From contig JAQGEQ010000071.1 in assembly GCA_034620365.1 (NCBI GenBank), forward strand, positions 4,526,001-4,590,000: DNA of 64,000 bases, in the 5' to 3' direction. How positions within the stretch are numbered: position 1 is the stretch's first letter; each line of letters begins with the position of its first letter. The DNA comes from Pegea sp. RAD2-039 (Eukaryota; Chordata; Thaliacea; Salpida; Salpidae). The notes beneath the pieces are model-generated. The model worked only from the letters and a program-made list of their open reading frames with translations, did not search any database and was not told the origin of the DNA. Below are positions 1-12,056 of this stretch, piece after piece. Made by a program: the position numbers and the translations under genes.

Positions 1-46
1 ACACACAAAATTGAACAATTGTATCTAAAAAGCTATTTCTTCTTAC

Positions 47-1756
47 TTTTAATGGATGGCTTAGACACTTTCTTAGCTATACTGATATAACAAAACAGCA
101 TTACTATCAAAGGAATGAGAAAAGCACCGATGAAATTGATACAAACATACGGTACCATGTTAGGAAATAAAATGAATGAACATAATGGTTGGTGATTGCT
201 TTCTAATGTATCATCCAAGTCACTATAAAGAAATTGTTATTAAAATGTTTCTGAGACAGAAAACTTTGCTAAAAGGATTATGGAATAAAAGTAATATTTT
301 TTCAATTAAATTTATAAATAGTCATTTAAAAATTGATTGTAATTTTTCTTTTTCAGAAACAGGAAATTATTTTCGAATTGATGCTCACGGTTTTTCATCA
401 GTTTCCTCATAGTCATCATACAATTCATTATTTGAATATTCTTGTGTTTCGTAGAGGTCTATAGAAAAAATAATTAAAACAGCCGATTTTTATAATTTAA
501 TAAATCATTACAAACATTTGTAGCTTGGTAAATTCAATAGGCACTCGCATTCATATTCCTCTGTCCAAATAATAGCTGGAAGAACCCAAGCAAGACATAA
601 AAGCCAAACTAATGAGCTGATAATAGCTGCAGCTTTTTTTGTACGAAGTTTGCATGTCCACTTACTTAACGCATGATTCACAGCTAAGTAGCGGTCAATA
701 GACATCACAGTAAGAAAATATATCGACGAATAATAACTGAGATATCTTTGAAAAAAGAAATATTCATGAATTAAATGTTAGATTATTTGAAAATTAGATT
801 GATAAACCCCTAAAATATTTACAAATCTAAAAAAATGTCATCTTTAACTTTCGGTGTTTAATTTAAACATTCTGCTTCACCTCAAACTTTCGGTAATTTT
901 GCAAGATAAATCATTTAGAGCAATTCTTGACTCTTGTGAGTCTTTCATTGCTAAGATCAGCATAAAGATCAGATCTGCTGTCGCCAATTGGACGATGTAG
1001 ATGTTGGTAACTGATCGCTTGTAATCTCTGTTTAGTGGTAAAATATTTGAATAACTAATTAGCTGAAAGCTCGCAGAAGTTAATATTATTATAAGTTAAA
1101 AAACAAAAGTTAGAAAAATTGTATTAAGATAGAAAAATGTGAAAAATTTTCAACAAATCATTTTTAATTTTCTTTTTTTAAATCTTTTAAATTAAAATCA
1201 GTTTTACTTCAAGGTTTAAACTGCAAACGTAAATTTATTTGAATATTACTTGTTTAAGTGATAAGTGTAATAATTTAATGGATATAAAATATTAAATTAT
1301 ATTTTATTTCCTGATTTAAAACTTACATAAATTATTTCTTAACAATTTTTTTTTAGTTCAAAGATTACATGATTTTTAATTGTATAAAATTTCAGAAATA
1401 GAAAACGCTTTCGACTAATTCGTTTTTCATGAACATTATGCTTCAAACAAATGTAACTTACCTATAAACAAGGATGACATAAACTACAATAGTATTGCAC
1501 AAAATCCCAAGAATAGATATGATAAAGAATACATAAGAAATTGTGAATTCAAATGGCTCAAGCTTGCAAGATGTTTCATCTAAAATAAAACTCATCTTAA
1601 TTAATCAAAAGTTGATAAAAATTGAAAACTAAAAACTGTACAATGAAAATACATTAAACATCTATATAATTACTTCTTAATTCTTAAATTCTTACTTGTC
1701 TCATAAAGATAATCAATCTCTCTGTAGATACCCAATACTGTTCTGTTATTTTCCAT
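47..1756 (-). CDS. Rhodopsin-family GPCR, somatostatin/opioid/allatostatin-C-like, 3' end outside window
   Basis: A seven-transmembrane peptide-type receptor read on the minus strand in six exons: 1756-1696, 1579-1462, 1027-881, 736-516, 458-389 and 222-47. All borders are GT/AG and the phases join. The N-terminus starts at the ATG at 1756 and carries N-glycosylation sites (NRT, NET). TM1 contains GILCNTIVVYV. TM2 reads SVTNIYIVQLATADLIFML, with the LAxAD motif. TM3 ends in MSIDRYLAV, the DRY motif. TM4 has WVLPAIIW and TM5 has FIGAFLIPLIVMLFCY. The fifth exon adds an acidic, Tyr/Asp/Glu-rich second extracellular loop. TM6 and TM7 lie beyond the left edge after a GTAAG donor at 46-42. The LATADLIFML and DRYLAV signatures are typical of gamma-group rhodopsin receptors (somatostatin, opioid, galanin, allatostatin C). 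The exact ligand class cannot be decided without TM6-7. No intact alternative start was seen upstream. Confidence 0.85.
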
Positions 1757-3394
1757 TTTACTTGTTGTAATAAGTTTAAGTTAATAGTTAAGTTAAATAA
1801 TTGACCTGGTGAAATTAACTAAATTGTTAAAATTCAATAAATTCTTTCTATTTTTTAATAACAGTTTGTAAATAAATTTGTCTAAGAATTTACTTGCTTT
1901 CAAGCTTGTTGCAAACAAGTTTTTTGTTTGATGTTAAACGTAAACTAATAAATCTTCGTAAATATAGATTAATTGTTACAATAGATAAAAATAAAAGATT
2001 CTGCATAATTTTGACCAAAATTAAAATCTGTATAAAGTAAACAAAATAAATATAAACCAGCTTCTTACAATAACAGATGCAAATAAAAAGATGCATCTAT
2101 TTTATAGAGAAGTTTATTTGATTAAAGTATCAGCATAACTTCGCCTTTATATAAAAGAGCTTTATGATTGTTTGCTTTGGTGTTCAAGATATGAGAAACA
2201 GCCTCAAAAATTTTGAATTTAAACTTCAAGTAAACTGATAAATTTGGCAGTAAAACCCTGAAAATTTTATATTTGCAAACAAAAAATCAATAAGCGAAAT
2301 TAAGTGATTGAAATAAAAGCACAAAAAACTACAGAGAAAAAGATGACATCAATAATTGGACAAATATTTAATTCTTTTGTTTAAAGTTAAAATGAGTAAA
2401 AATTGATGGAAAAATATTTGTTTGTATTTCAGGTTTTTATTTATAACTACTTTATTAAAAACGATATATTTTTGTAACTATTAAAAGTTATAAATTAAAA
2501 AATCTTAAATGTTGTTTTAAACATTTTTTAGTAGTTCTGGATATATGAATCATTAGGTCTTCTTAAAAGGCAATAAACTCTAAAAGTTAAGAATGCTTTC
2601 ACTACAACTAACTATTCTTAAGCCTTAAAAAAAACTAAACAAGTTAAGAAAAAACAAAAAGTAATTACATAAATTGCATAAAGATATAAAAATATTGAAA
2701 AATAAAGATTGACAAGTTAGATAACTTTACTAAGTGTTCCTCATAAAACTTGAAACTCAAAAGAAAATTTTTTGAGAAAATTTGGTGACATGACTCAAGA
2801 AAGATGATTTAACAAAAGAATTTTCAGCTCAATTATATTTTTTCTTTTTAAATATTTCCAAATTTGTTTTTGGTAAACATCAAATCCGATTAAAGAAAAG
2901 AAGAGTTCTCAATAAAATTATTAATAAAATTTCATAGTAAACATGATTGAAAGAGGTTTTCTGTTTGTTAAAACAGCAAAATGAAAAGAAAGACAATTTA
3001 AAAAAACAACAACATTAAAAATAGAATATAACCCAATAAACTTAAACATTTAATTTCCTTAAGTTTTTTACTTACGTTTTTTATTCACGTTTACCTTATA
3101 AGGAACTTAAAGTTCAATTAATTTATCAATTTTACCTATAATTAAATTTTAACTTAAACTTAAAAGGAGTTAAAATGTTTTACATTTAGGTTAATTCACT
3201 TTTTATCGAGCACATAAAAACGTTTAGACAAACAAACATTCCTTTTTACTGAGCTTTATTGTTTTGCATCAAAAGTAGTTTTAAATTTTTATTTTCTCTT
3301 AAAAATCTATTCTTAACAAGTTAGTGTAATCCACTTAATGGTAATCAATATCAAAATAAGCTTCCATCTAATTTAAATGCAAAAATGTTACTCT

Positions 3395-3553
3395 TTAATT
3401 GATTTCTTGTATGACGTCACCAGTTGGTTGCCATGCGATGCATCGAGAAACTGAGCTTGATCGATTAGCTTGCTTTATAGGATATTGAACAAATAGATGA
3501 ACTACTTGAATGAGTGATGAGGAAGAATTGGGTTTCAAAGTACTTTTAGAAAT
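3395..3553 (-). CDS. Candidate terminal coding exon of an unrecognised minus-strand gene
   Basis: On the minus strand a good acceptor (TTTTACTTTCAG) is followed by 52 codons and a TAA stop at 3397-3395. The frame begins ISKSTLKPNSSSSLIQVVHL and ends SRCIAWQPTGDVIQEIN. Its composition is far less AT-driven than its surroundings, and it contains one of the TGACGTCA palindromes otherwise found in gene bodies. No preceding exon could be identified with confidence between 3.6 and 6.9 kb, and the protein is not recognised. It may be the last exon of a small gene, a pseudogene remnant or a chance open frame. Confidence 0.3.
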   Translation of the reverse strand: MSKSTLKPNSSSSLIQVVHLFVQYPIKQANRSSSVSRCIAWQPTGDVIQEIN

Positions 3554-4527
3554 CTGAAAGTAAAATAGATCGTTTTGTAAACTGAATTTCATATAAACTT
3601 GATAAAGGTTTCCGAAAAACTTCTTTGTTTTGTAAATTTGAGTTTCTGTAATTTTTTGCATTTAAAAGATAAGATATCATTTGATATTTGTTGAAATATT
3701 TGCAAAAAAAAACGTTTTGAAGAGGGTGAATACTTGATTTTATCTTTTGAATTTACTTAAAACTCTTTGCCTGATTTACATATCGAATTAAACTGCACAA
3801 AAATAGTTTTGCTTTGAAACAAAGCAGCTACGAAGCTACAAGTATCTTGTTTAAAATCCACAAAGTGAAATTACTGTCAATCAAAGCAACTTGTCTCTAA
3901 ATTCAATTTCGATTTATGTTTGTAGCTACGTTTTTCTGTCCATCAAGCTGGTTGTTTTAAACAATTTTTTACTCATTTAATATCTTGCAAAAACAATTCT
4001 ATACCAAGTCGAATTTTCATTAAAAAAATAAGCATCTAAAACCTTAAAATCGTGTATCAACATGTTTTTCATGGTTAGCTGTACAACTAGATAAAAAAAT
4101 CAATTTTTCACTACTTTACCATATTTACCATGTTTATTCATATTTATTCATCCATATAATTGATCTTTCAGGCATTTTTTTGATCAATTACAGTAATCAA
4201 ATAACTGATACAGAGAAAATAATATATTTGATAAGATATTACAAGGTAGTTCGTAAATAGATATACTTATTAGAATTGTTGCAACAACCAATTTATTTTT
4301 TATAAATATGACACTTTCAAAACAGTTCTTTGAAAAATCTAACACTAAGAAAAAACTTCTTTTTCTTTTGTATAAATTTTAACAATCAAATCTTGGGTGC
4401 AACAGAGGAAGTTGTGTTTAAAAAAGTCTTTAAACTCTTCATTGCCAGGTTGATGTAAGTAGATATTACTAATCTGTTTGTTACTCGCACAAAAAGTTTT
4501 ATTATAAAAATTCATATTTTATTTATA

Positions 4528-4836
4528 AAAAAATTACTTTTAGCTACGGCTTAAGTGTAATAATTAAAATTACTTGTAAATTAAAATTTTTACATAAGAA
4601 ACTTAAATTTAATAAGTCTAGGTCAATCAGACTATCTGAAATTATCTAAACTAGACAGATAAATCATGCTATTTATGATTAAGCTACAAAAGCAGTGAAC
4701 TTCAGCTGTATTAAGACAAAGAAAGAAACTAAAAAATGTAAGAGCTTCCCAAAAATGTGGTTGTAAAACACATATAAAAAATTTACTTCTATAGCTACGA
4801 CTTAAGTGTAATAATTAAAGTTACCTGTACATTACA
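4528..4836. repeat. Diverged direct repeat, about 55 bp, two copies 250 bp apart
   Basis: The copies lie at about 4528-4583 and 4779-4836. They share the core TTAAGTGTAATAATTAAA and the flank TAGCTACGRCTTAAG. The sequence between is AT-rich and unrelated. The rest of any element could not be delimited, so this may be a fragment of a dispersed repeat or a local duplication. Confidence 0.5.
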
Positions 4837-6922
4837 AACCCTAACTTGTTTGAATTCCAATATCATCAGACTTAGAAGTATTTCAAGCAAAAAGTTTAGA
4901 ATTTTTGGATTTCTTATTTAACTATTTTTCAATATTTTTTTTAATCTGATAACATTTATAATTATAATTAAAATTATCTAAATAGTTGAAGAAAAAGATC
5001 TTAGTTGTTAATAACATTTAATTGTAATCTAATTGTAATATCTAATTGTTATTCAAAAAAATCTCAAAATTTAAAGATGGAGTAAGAGTGGAGGTTGATG
5101 CAGAGTAAATTAAACAAAAAGTTATAAATTGATGATTTGTATTTCTTACAAATTTTTTGAAGTATCTAACATCAAATTACTTTAACTTAATAAATTAAAA
5201 GCAAGGTTTATTCAGTAGTTTTAACCTGTAGTAATGTTTAAGATGATTATAGATGGTAATTGCAATTTATTTTGATATTTGAAAAACAATTTTGAAATAA
5301 CTTTATAGATCTTTATTATATTATCATTGGCTTGTGATAAGAGTAAAACCAAAACTTTTAAACATTCTTACATTACTTGTAATTAGATATTTTGATAAAA
5401 TCAAAAGACGACGAATAGTTGAACAACGTTAGGTCATTTTCTGATTGAGTTTTCCAAATATTTTAAAAACTAAACCAATTCATCAAAGAATTTTTTTGGT
5501 AAAATATCTTGTTATGTCCCAAAAAGTTATATTTATTTTATAATGTGTTTGTTATTTAATATGAGCTTAAGATTTTTTAGATTTTGTAATGTTTTGATGA
5601 ACTTATGTAATCTAGATGTAATTTTTGTTATCTTATACAATGTTTTGAAAGCTATATATATATAACATCATGATACAAAGTAACTTGAACCCTATTTAAG
5701 GTAAAAAGCTAGATGAGTAAATTCTGCACCGTAATCAACAAAAAACTCCTCCGTCAATAAGCAAAGCTAAGAACAGCTATCATATGAAGATATTTTGCTT
5801 TTGATGGTCAAAGGTGTTCAACATTTGTTTGTTCTTAGCAGGTTCAGCAAAGCACCTACTCTTGTGTTGTGTATGTTTCTCAAAAAGTTGTTTTGAGGGT
5901 CATAACAAATGTTTTTATTAAGCAACAATCTTTTGATTAATTTTTAAATCATTATTTTATTTATAAAAACTCCTTTAATAAGAAATATTTTCTATATACC
6001 AAATTTAGAAAATTGAAAAAATGTTTTTCTTGTAAAAGCTCATATTGTTTAAACTTGTTGATACACTGTTATTCATAAATGTACCAATATATGCCATTTG
6101 TAAGTTAGAAAAATTTTTTTGTTTAATAACTGGTAGTCTGACACCATCATAAAATTTATATATTTTTTCAGATCTAAATGAATTTTAGAAGTTTTAAAGT
6201 TGATGGCATGTGCCTAAATGATGGAATCATAGAAAAAAGACAATATTTGAAAGAATTTAAAAGGTTTATTTTTACTTTTTTTTACTAATTAGATGAAAAT
6301 TAATTGCTATTTAGCTTATACTAATCAAAAATAGTTTAAAATGACTAGTTTTAGTTTATGAGCTACTTTTTTTCATCTAGTTTATAGAATTAATAAACTA
6401 AATGCATAAAAACAATATAATTTATCATATTATACTTATAAATGTTAAATAACTTGTAAAAAATAAGATTTTTAGTAAATCTGGTTTCCTTATAAAATAA
6501 AAACTATAAATATCCCATTAGAAATTCATATCTATTTCAAAAAGTTAATTAGATTTATTAAAAGTTAAATAAAGTATCACTTTCTATATAGATATGTTTT
6601 TTATTATGAATTAATTGATTGTTCTAATAATTAGTAATACTTTATTAAAGTCTTTAAATATGTTAGATTTTAAATAAAATAGTTTTTTGTTTATTACACT
6701 TTGATCTAATAAATTGAACTTAATTGTTTTACACTTGATCAATAAAAACAATTTTTGTTTTTAAAGCCATAATTGTTATGAAGGTATAACAAAAATAATC
6801 TAAATTAATAAATTAAAATATTTATAAATATATACTAATTTTGTTTATCATTAATTTGTTTATCATATCACTGACTATATTTAAACTTTAAGAAAGTTTA
6901 AGAAGTTAGTTTCTTGCTTGAT

Positions 6923-9900
6923 ATGATTATTCCTTTTATAAGCAGGCAAGATATTTTTGTTAGGTATATCAAGAATACTAGACCATCAAAACTTGCATTA
7001 ACATTTTTATTATTCTTCTTTGGATACAATTACATCATTGATCATGTCTTCCATTTTCCTCCTAAGTACAAAAACACAATCAATGATGAAAGTCTGCCAA
7101 CTTTTAGGTGAGTTTTTTTCAACTTTTGAATTCGTATGATAAATTATCCAACCGTATTCAGAAGAAGCAGACTTTTTATTCTTATGATCTTAATATTTTC
7201 TGTTTTATGTTTATTTACTGTAAGTATGAACAAGTTGTAAAGTGTTGAATGATGTGTTTTTCAGACAGAGGGACATAAAACAGATTGATGAATTGAATAA
7301 AATTAAACATTCAATATCAGTTGAATTACGTGAGCTAGAAAATAAACAAAATAAAATACAAGTCTGTTTCCGCTTCTTATAAACATCTTACCAACTTGTT
7401 TGTTTTGATAGGAGGATATTTCAAATAGGCAAAGATCATTGACATACGTTGAACAAAATGTAAAAAAAGGTCAAACTGAAGTAGAAAAACTTAAAAGAGA
7501 AATTTTACAAGTAACTTTATTCATTTCTATAAATAAATTGAATAATATACTTCTCTGTAGTTGAAAAATGAGAAACATGAAGCTTTAATTCCTAAAGTGC
7601 CAGCACCAGCTCGCCTACTAGCATCAGTAGACGATGACGTTGACCTTTCACCACCAATCAACAACAACGGGTTTGGAATAAATCTAATGATTCATTTATT
7701 TGAATTATTTTACATTTTAGGTGTCAAATGTATAATTGTTTTGATTATTCAAGATGTTCTTTGTATTCTCAATTTCCAATTTATGTTTATAACAGCCAAG
7801 TGATTAGCGGTAAGAAAATATTTTTGATTTTTTTTCAATTTATTCAAAGTTTGAATGACAATTTTATAGAATTTTTTTTCTTTTTTGTTAATTAAAGAAT
7901 ATTTTCAGTAAATATTTCTTTTCAATATTTCCAAATTTAATTACGCAAAAAAAAAAGTACAAAATTAAATAAACTTGTAAACAGTTTTCTTTACACAGCT
8001 TAATTTCTTTAAAAATTCTTTTAAGAAGTTGAAACTTTCAAACATATTATTAAACAGTTTCTGTTATTATCAGAAACTTTATTATTTCTCTACAAGGTTC
8101 AATTCAAATTTGTTTCTTTCTTCACATCTTTATTGCCTTTCTTAATTGTTCAATATATACTCACAACCTCCATATATCACTAAGAGCTTTTTAAGATCTT
8201 TTTTACGATAGATTTTTATTATCTTATTAACCTTCAATCGATTGTTGTCATAAATATTTGTGACTATTTTTATGACTGACTTTTTTTCTAATTTTAAAAT
8301 CTGTTTAGTATATCAATCCTCACACATCAAATCCCACATTTTTAATCTCTATCAACAGATTTTACAAAGATTAGATTATCACAATAACTGATAATCGAAA
8401 TTTTGAAAAATTGGTTTTTAAGCCTTTTTAGCAAATTTGTTTTTATTATAAAGTTTGAATTTAATTGGAATAATTTTCTCTAATTTAATTTAATTCTATA
8501 TACTAAAATTTCTTGAATATTTCATTCAATTAAGTTGATTGAAATAAGACTTTAAGCTGGTTATCTTTACTATCGTTTATATTCAACACCTGTTTCTTGT
8601 ATTGAAACCTAATTATTATTTCTTCGCAGTTTTTTTTACTATTTTATAAATTTGCAGAAATTCTTTTATGTGAAAATTGTAATAATAAATTAAATAACTT
8701 ACGAAGAAAATAAATTTTTTTAACAGTTTTTCGACGTCTTTATCTTCATTTAACTCAAGCTAACTAAGAAATGATTTTTTAAAAGATTCTTGCTATAATA
8801 AATAGAAACAAATATCTGAAGTTGTTGCATCTGTATCTTCTCTTCTGTAATGATTCGATCTCAGACTAGTTTGGAGATCATCTTAACTTTAAAATCGTAT
8901 TTTTCAACAATTTTCAAATTTTTTCAGCTTTTCCTTCACCCCGAACTTCTTTTATTATTGATGTCAGCAATCAGATCTTTGCAAAGTCATCTTATATCTC
9001 ACAAGACCCTGAATCTGCTTGTTTATATGTTGTAGTAATTGGAGAAACTGATCAACTTGGTAAATACAAACTACATCTTCATATCTTTAAATCAAATTTC
9101 AAATTCAGCCAATCAGCAACTGTTTAACACTGAAACATTAACCAATCATCTTCATGCTCTTCCTCATTGGAGAGGAGATGGCAGAAACCACCTCATTGTC
9201 CATCTGTCCAAAAGGTTCACGTCCCAAAACCCTTTGTTGGGCGTGGACACTGGTCGCGCTATGATTGCACAAAGTAACTTTGTCCAGAACCAATTTCGTA
9301 ACAACTTTGACCTAGTTGTGCCTGTCCTGATGTCCAGTAAGTTTGAGACCACTTGTCCACTGATTGTCAATCAAAGCTCCTCGTGACCAGGATCAGAATC
9401 CAACGAAGATGAAGATTCGTTGTCAAGCAACTACAAGTGGAACGGAGAAGCACTTCCGCCTCCTCAAGTTCCCGCTCTTCGTCGCTATTTCATGACTTTT
9501 GAGGGGGAGTGGTCAGAAATGGGGGAAGCCGCCCCATTAGTTCGTCACGCACAAGGTTTGTCGCGATGATGACGTCACGCAAGCGATTTTGAAGCAATTT
9601 TTGAAATTGGTGTGCACTGAAGCGTGGCTGAAGTTTAACTTTGAACAAACTCATTGAACTGATGACGTCACAGAACGCGATGATGAAAAGAAGTTCCTGT
9701 TGGAAGAGGAAAGCTCTTTTCATACGATCTTCACGGACACATTAAATAACTTCCGCGCGACTCAGCTTGGAGGCAAATATCTGCTCCAAACTGAATGTCC
9801 TGAAGATCGCGTCAAGATCCATGGCTACAGGTGACGTCATCAAGGTCATTAAACGGTGGTTTGATATTGGTGTCCAGGTCAGAGTGGTCGCTATGTGGTC

Positions 9901-12056
9901 ACAGAGCCAGTCGATTACTACTTCTTTCCCAGTCCACATTTGTGTTACTTCCTCCTGCTGAGCGTCATGACGTCTTTGTCGCCACTTCTCTTTTTAATCT
10001 TCGTTTATCTGAGGCCCTATACAGTGGAGCTGTCCCAGTAGTGGTCGGTACTCATATCCATTTGCCCTTCTCTGAATTTATAGATTGGACACAAGCTGTA
10101 ATCACAATCCCACAGGTTTGTTACACTTCACTGATTCTGCTGTTCATTCAAGCGTGATGTGAGTTTGATTTAAGTCGAGACGTGGAAAGCGTACTCACAA
10201 TAAACCCTCCCCCCCACTTCTTACTTTCTTTCTTTTTCTATTTATTTTGCAAATTTTTTTCATCTTCACCTGAAAAGTGACATTTTTAATGCGTGTCATT
10301 GATTACAGAAGTTGATAAACATCTTTTCACCCCCCCCCCCCTTCTCTTATATCATCTCAAACTTTCATTTTTCGCGAAACTTCTAGTCGTCGATGACAAT
10401 CTTCTTTTCTCATCTTCAGGCCCGCCTCCCTGAACTACCCTTCCTCCTGACCAGCTTTCAACATGCAGACATCTTAGCTTTGAGACGTCAAGGTCGTTTC
10501 ATCTTCGAGACTTATATGACGTCACCAACGCGCGTCATCGACTCGCTTCTAGCTGTAATCCGATCTCGTTTACAAATCCCGCCGCTTCCAATTCACGATG
10601 AGCGCGGGTGAGTGTGACGTCATCACATCGATCACGTGACCAGCTTAATGTGGGCCGCAGGTTGCTGGTGTCCCATGACAGCCACAAAGTGACCAACAAA
10701 GAAGTGTCCCCGGGTGATGCGCAGTCGGAATTTGGGATTCCCCCAATCGAAGAAAAGCTCCCGTCGAAAAGATTCCTTCGAAACTACACTTTCACTACCC
10801 TGGACGCCCGGACCAACTGGAACCGACTTCCTGGTCCCTTCAACCTCTTCCCGTCCACCCCAAACGACCGCATCTTACCAACTGATGCCCAATTTCAAGG
10901 TAGCCCTGCCCAACTTACTTTTGTTATTTAATCGCGCTTTCAGGGTCCAGCAATGGTTTCCGGCCAGTGGCTGGGGGCGAAGGTGGGACAGGCAAAGAGT
11001 ACCAGGAGTCGTTAGGAGGTAACCATCCACGTGAGCAATTCACCATAGTGATGTTGACGTATGAACGAGACGAGATCCTCATGGAAGCTATCCTCCGATT
11101 ACAAGGACTTCCTCATCTCAACAAGGTACCCAGAAGACCCTTTTTCATCTCCTTGATTAACTTTGACCCTCACTAGGTGGTAGTAGTGTGGAACTCACCC
11201 GATAATCCGTCTTCTTCTCTTTCTTGGCCTGATATTGATGTAGAAGTTGCTGTGATACGAACTGAACGAAATAGTTTGAATAATCGCTTTCTTCCATATG
11301 ATCACATCGAGACTGAAGCTGTCTTGTCAATTGATGATGATGCTCACCTGAGACATGATGAGATCTTGTTTGCATTCAGGTCATCTTCATCTTGATGTCT
11401 AGACAAGATTTTATTTCACATTTTTTACTACTTCGCTTTTTCTTCTAATTACTCACGTGACAAACTATCTTTAGAGTTTGGAGAGAGTCACGTGACCGAG
11501 TTGTCGGATTCCCTGGTCGAGTACATGCATGGAATCGTAGAGATAACATGTGGAATTACAACTCCAACCACACTTGTGAGTTATCGATGGTTCTTACTGG
11601 TGCTGCTTTCATACACAAGGTACAACCAACCAACCATCTTACACCACACAAACCACTCTTGTCATCAGTACTACTTGTACCTTTACACTTACTGGATGCC
11701 AGCTGAGATACGAGATACTGTTGATGAGTTTCTGAACTGTGAAGATATCGCAATCAACTTTCTTGTGTCTCACATCACCAGGAAACCTCCAATAAAAGTC
11801 GGACTTCATTTAAATTGATCTTCTCTCATTTACTTTACAATTTCAGGTCACTTCTAGATGGACTTTCAAGTGTCCAGGCTGTCCTGTGGCCCTATCCCAA
11901 TCTGATGAACATCGCTACGAACGTCACACTTGTATTAATCGATTTGCGAAGATCTTCGGATATATGCCCCTGATTTTCACTCAGTTCCGAGCAGATTCAG
12001 TTCTATTCAAGACTCGCTTACCTCATGATAAACAGAAATGTTTTCGTTACGTTTAG
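6923..12056 (+). CDS. EXTL3: Exostosin-like 3, heparan sulphate chain-initiating N-acetylglucosaminyltransferase
   Basis: Type II membrane glycosyltransferase that adds the first GlcNAc to the proteoglycan linkage tetrasaccharide, committing the chain to heparan sulphate (family knowledge). Seventeen exons: 6923-7107, 7265-7361, 7412-7510, 7561-7670, 7721-7809, 8928-9059, 9109-9336, 9391-9555, 9674-9830, 9878-10115, 10420-10607, 10661-10899, 10944-11125, 11177-11379, 11475-11619, 11669-11797 and 11847-12056. They sum to 2796 nt and stay in frame, giving 931 residues (human 919). A signal anchor ([15 protein letters not shown]) is followed by a coiled coil, as in human EXTL3. The exostosin domain has NCFDYSRC and [13 protein letters not shown]. 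The C-terminal GT64 domain has [30 protein letters not shown], the catalytic DDD of [13 protein letters not shown] (11333-11341), [18 protein letters not shown] and a terminal [10 protein letters not shown]. The ATG at 6923 precedes the anchor. The gene looks intact. Confidence 0.95.
7810..8927 (+). other. Long intron of EXTL3 (intron 5)
   Basis: This 1.1 kb, very AT-rich intron separates the N-terminal exons from the GC-richer body of the gene. I see no coding exon, RNA gene or recognisable repeat in it. It contrasts with the 44-53 nt introns later in the gene. Confidence 0.6.

Larger units (their letters stand above)
1757..6922. other. Long AT-rich intergenic spacer
   Basis: This spacer lies between the divergent GPCR and EXTL3 genes. 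It is dominated by poly-A/T runs. Apart from the candidate exon at 3395-3553 and a diverged direct repeat at 4528-4836, I see no supported gene. Open frames at 1890-2096 are low-complexity and AT-driven. A segment at about 5725-5880 is less AT-rich and resembles another stretch near 59.56-59.64 kb, so it is probably an old dispersed repeat. Confidence 0.6.

Noticed and set aside
9164-9939. Minus-strand open frames within EXTL3 (for example 9164-9370, 9490-9723, 9742-9939)
   Set aside because: They are antisense shadows of the conserved EXTL3 exons and have no family resemblance.
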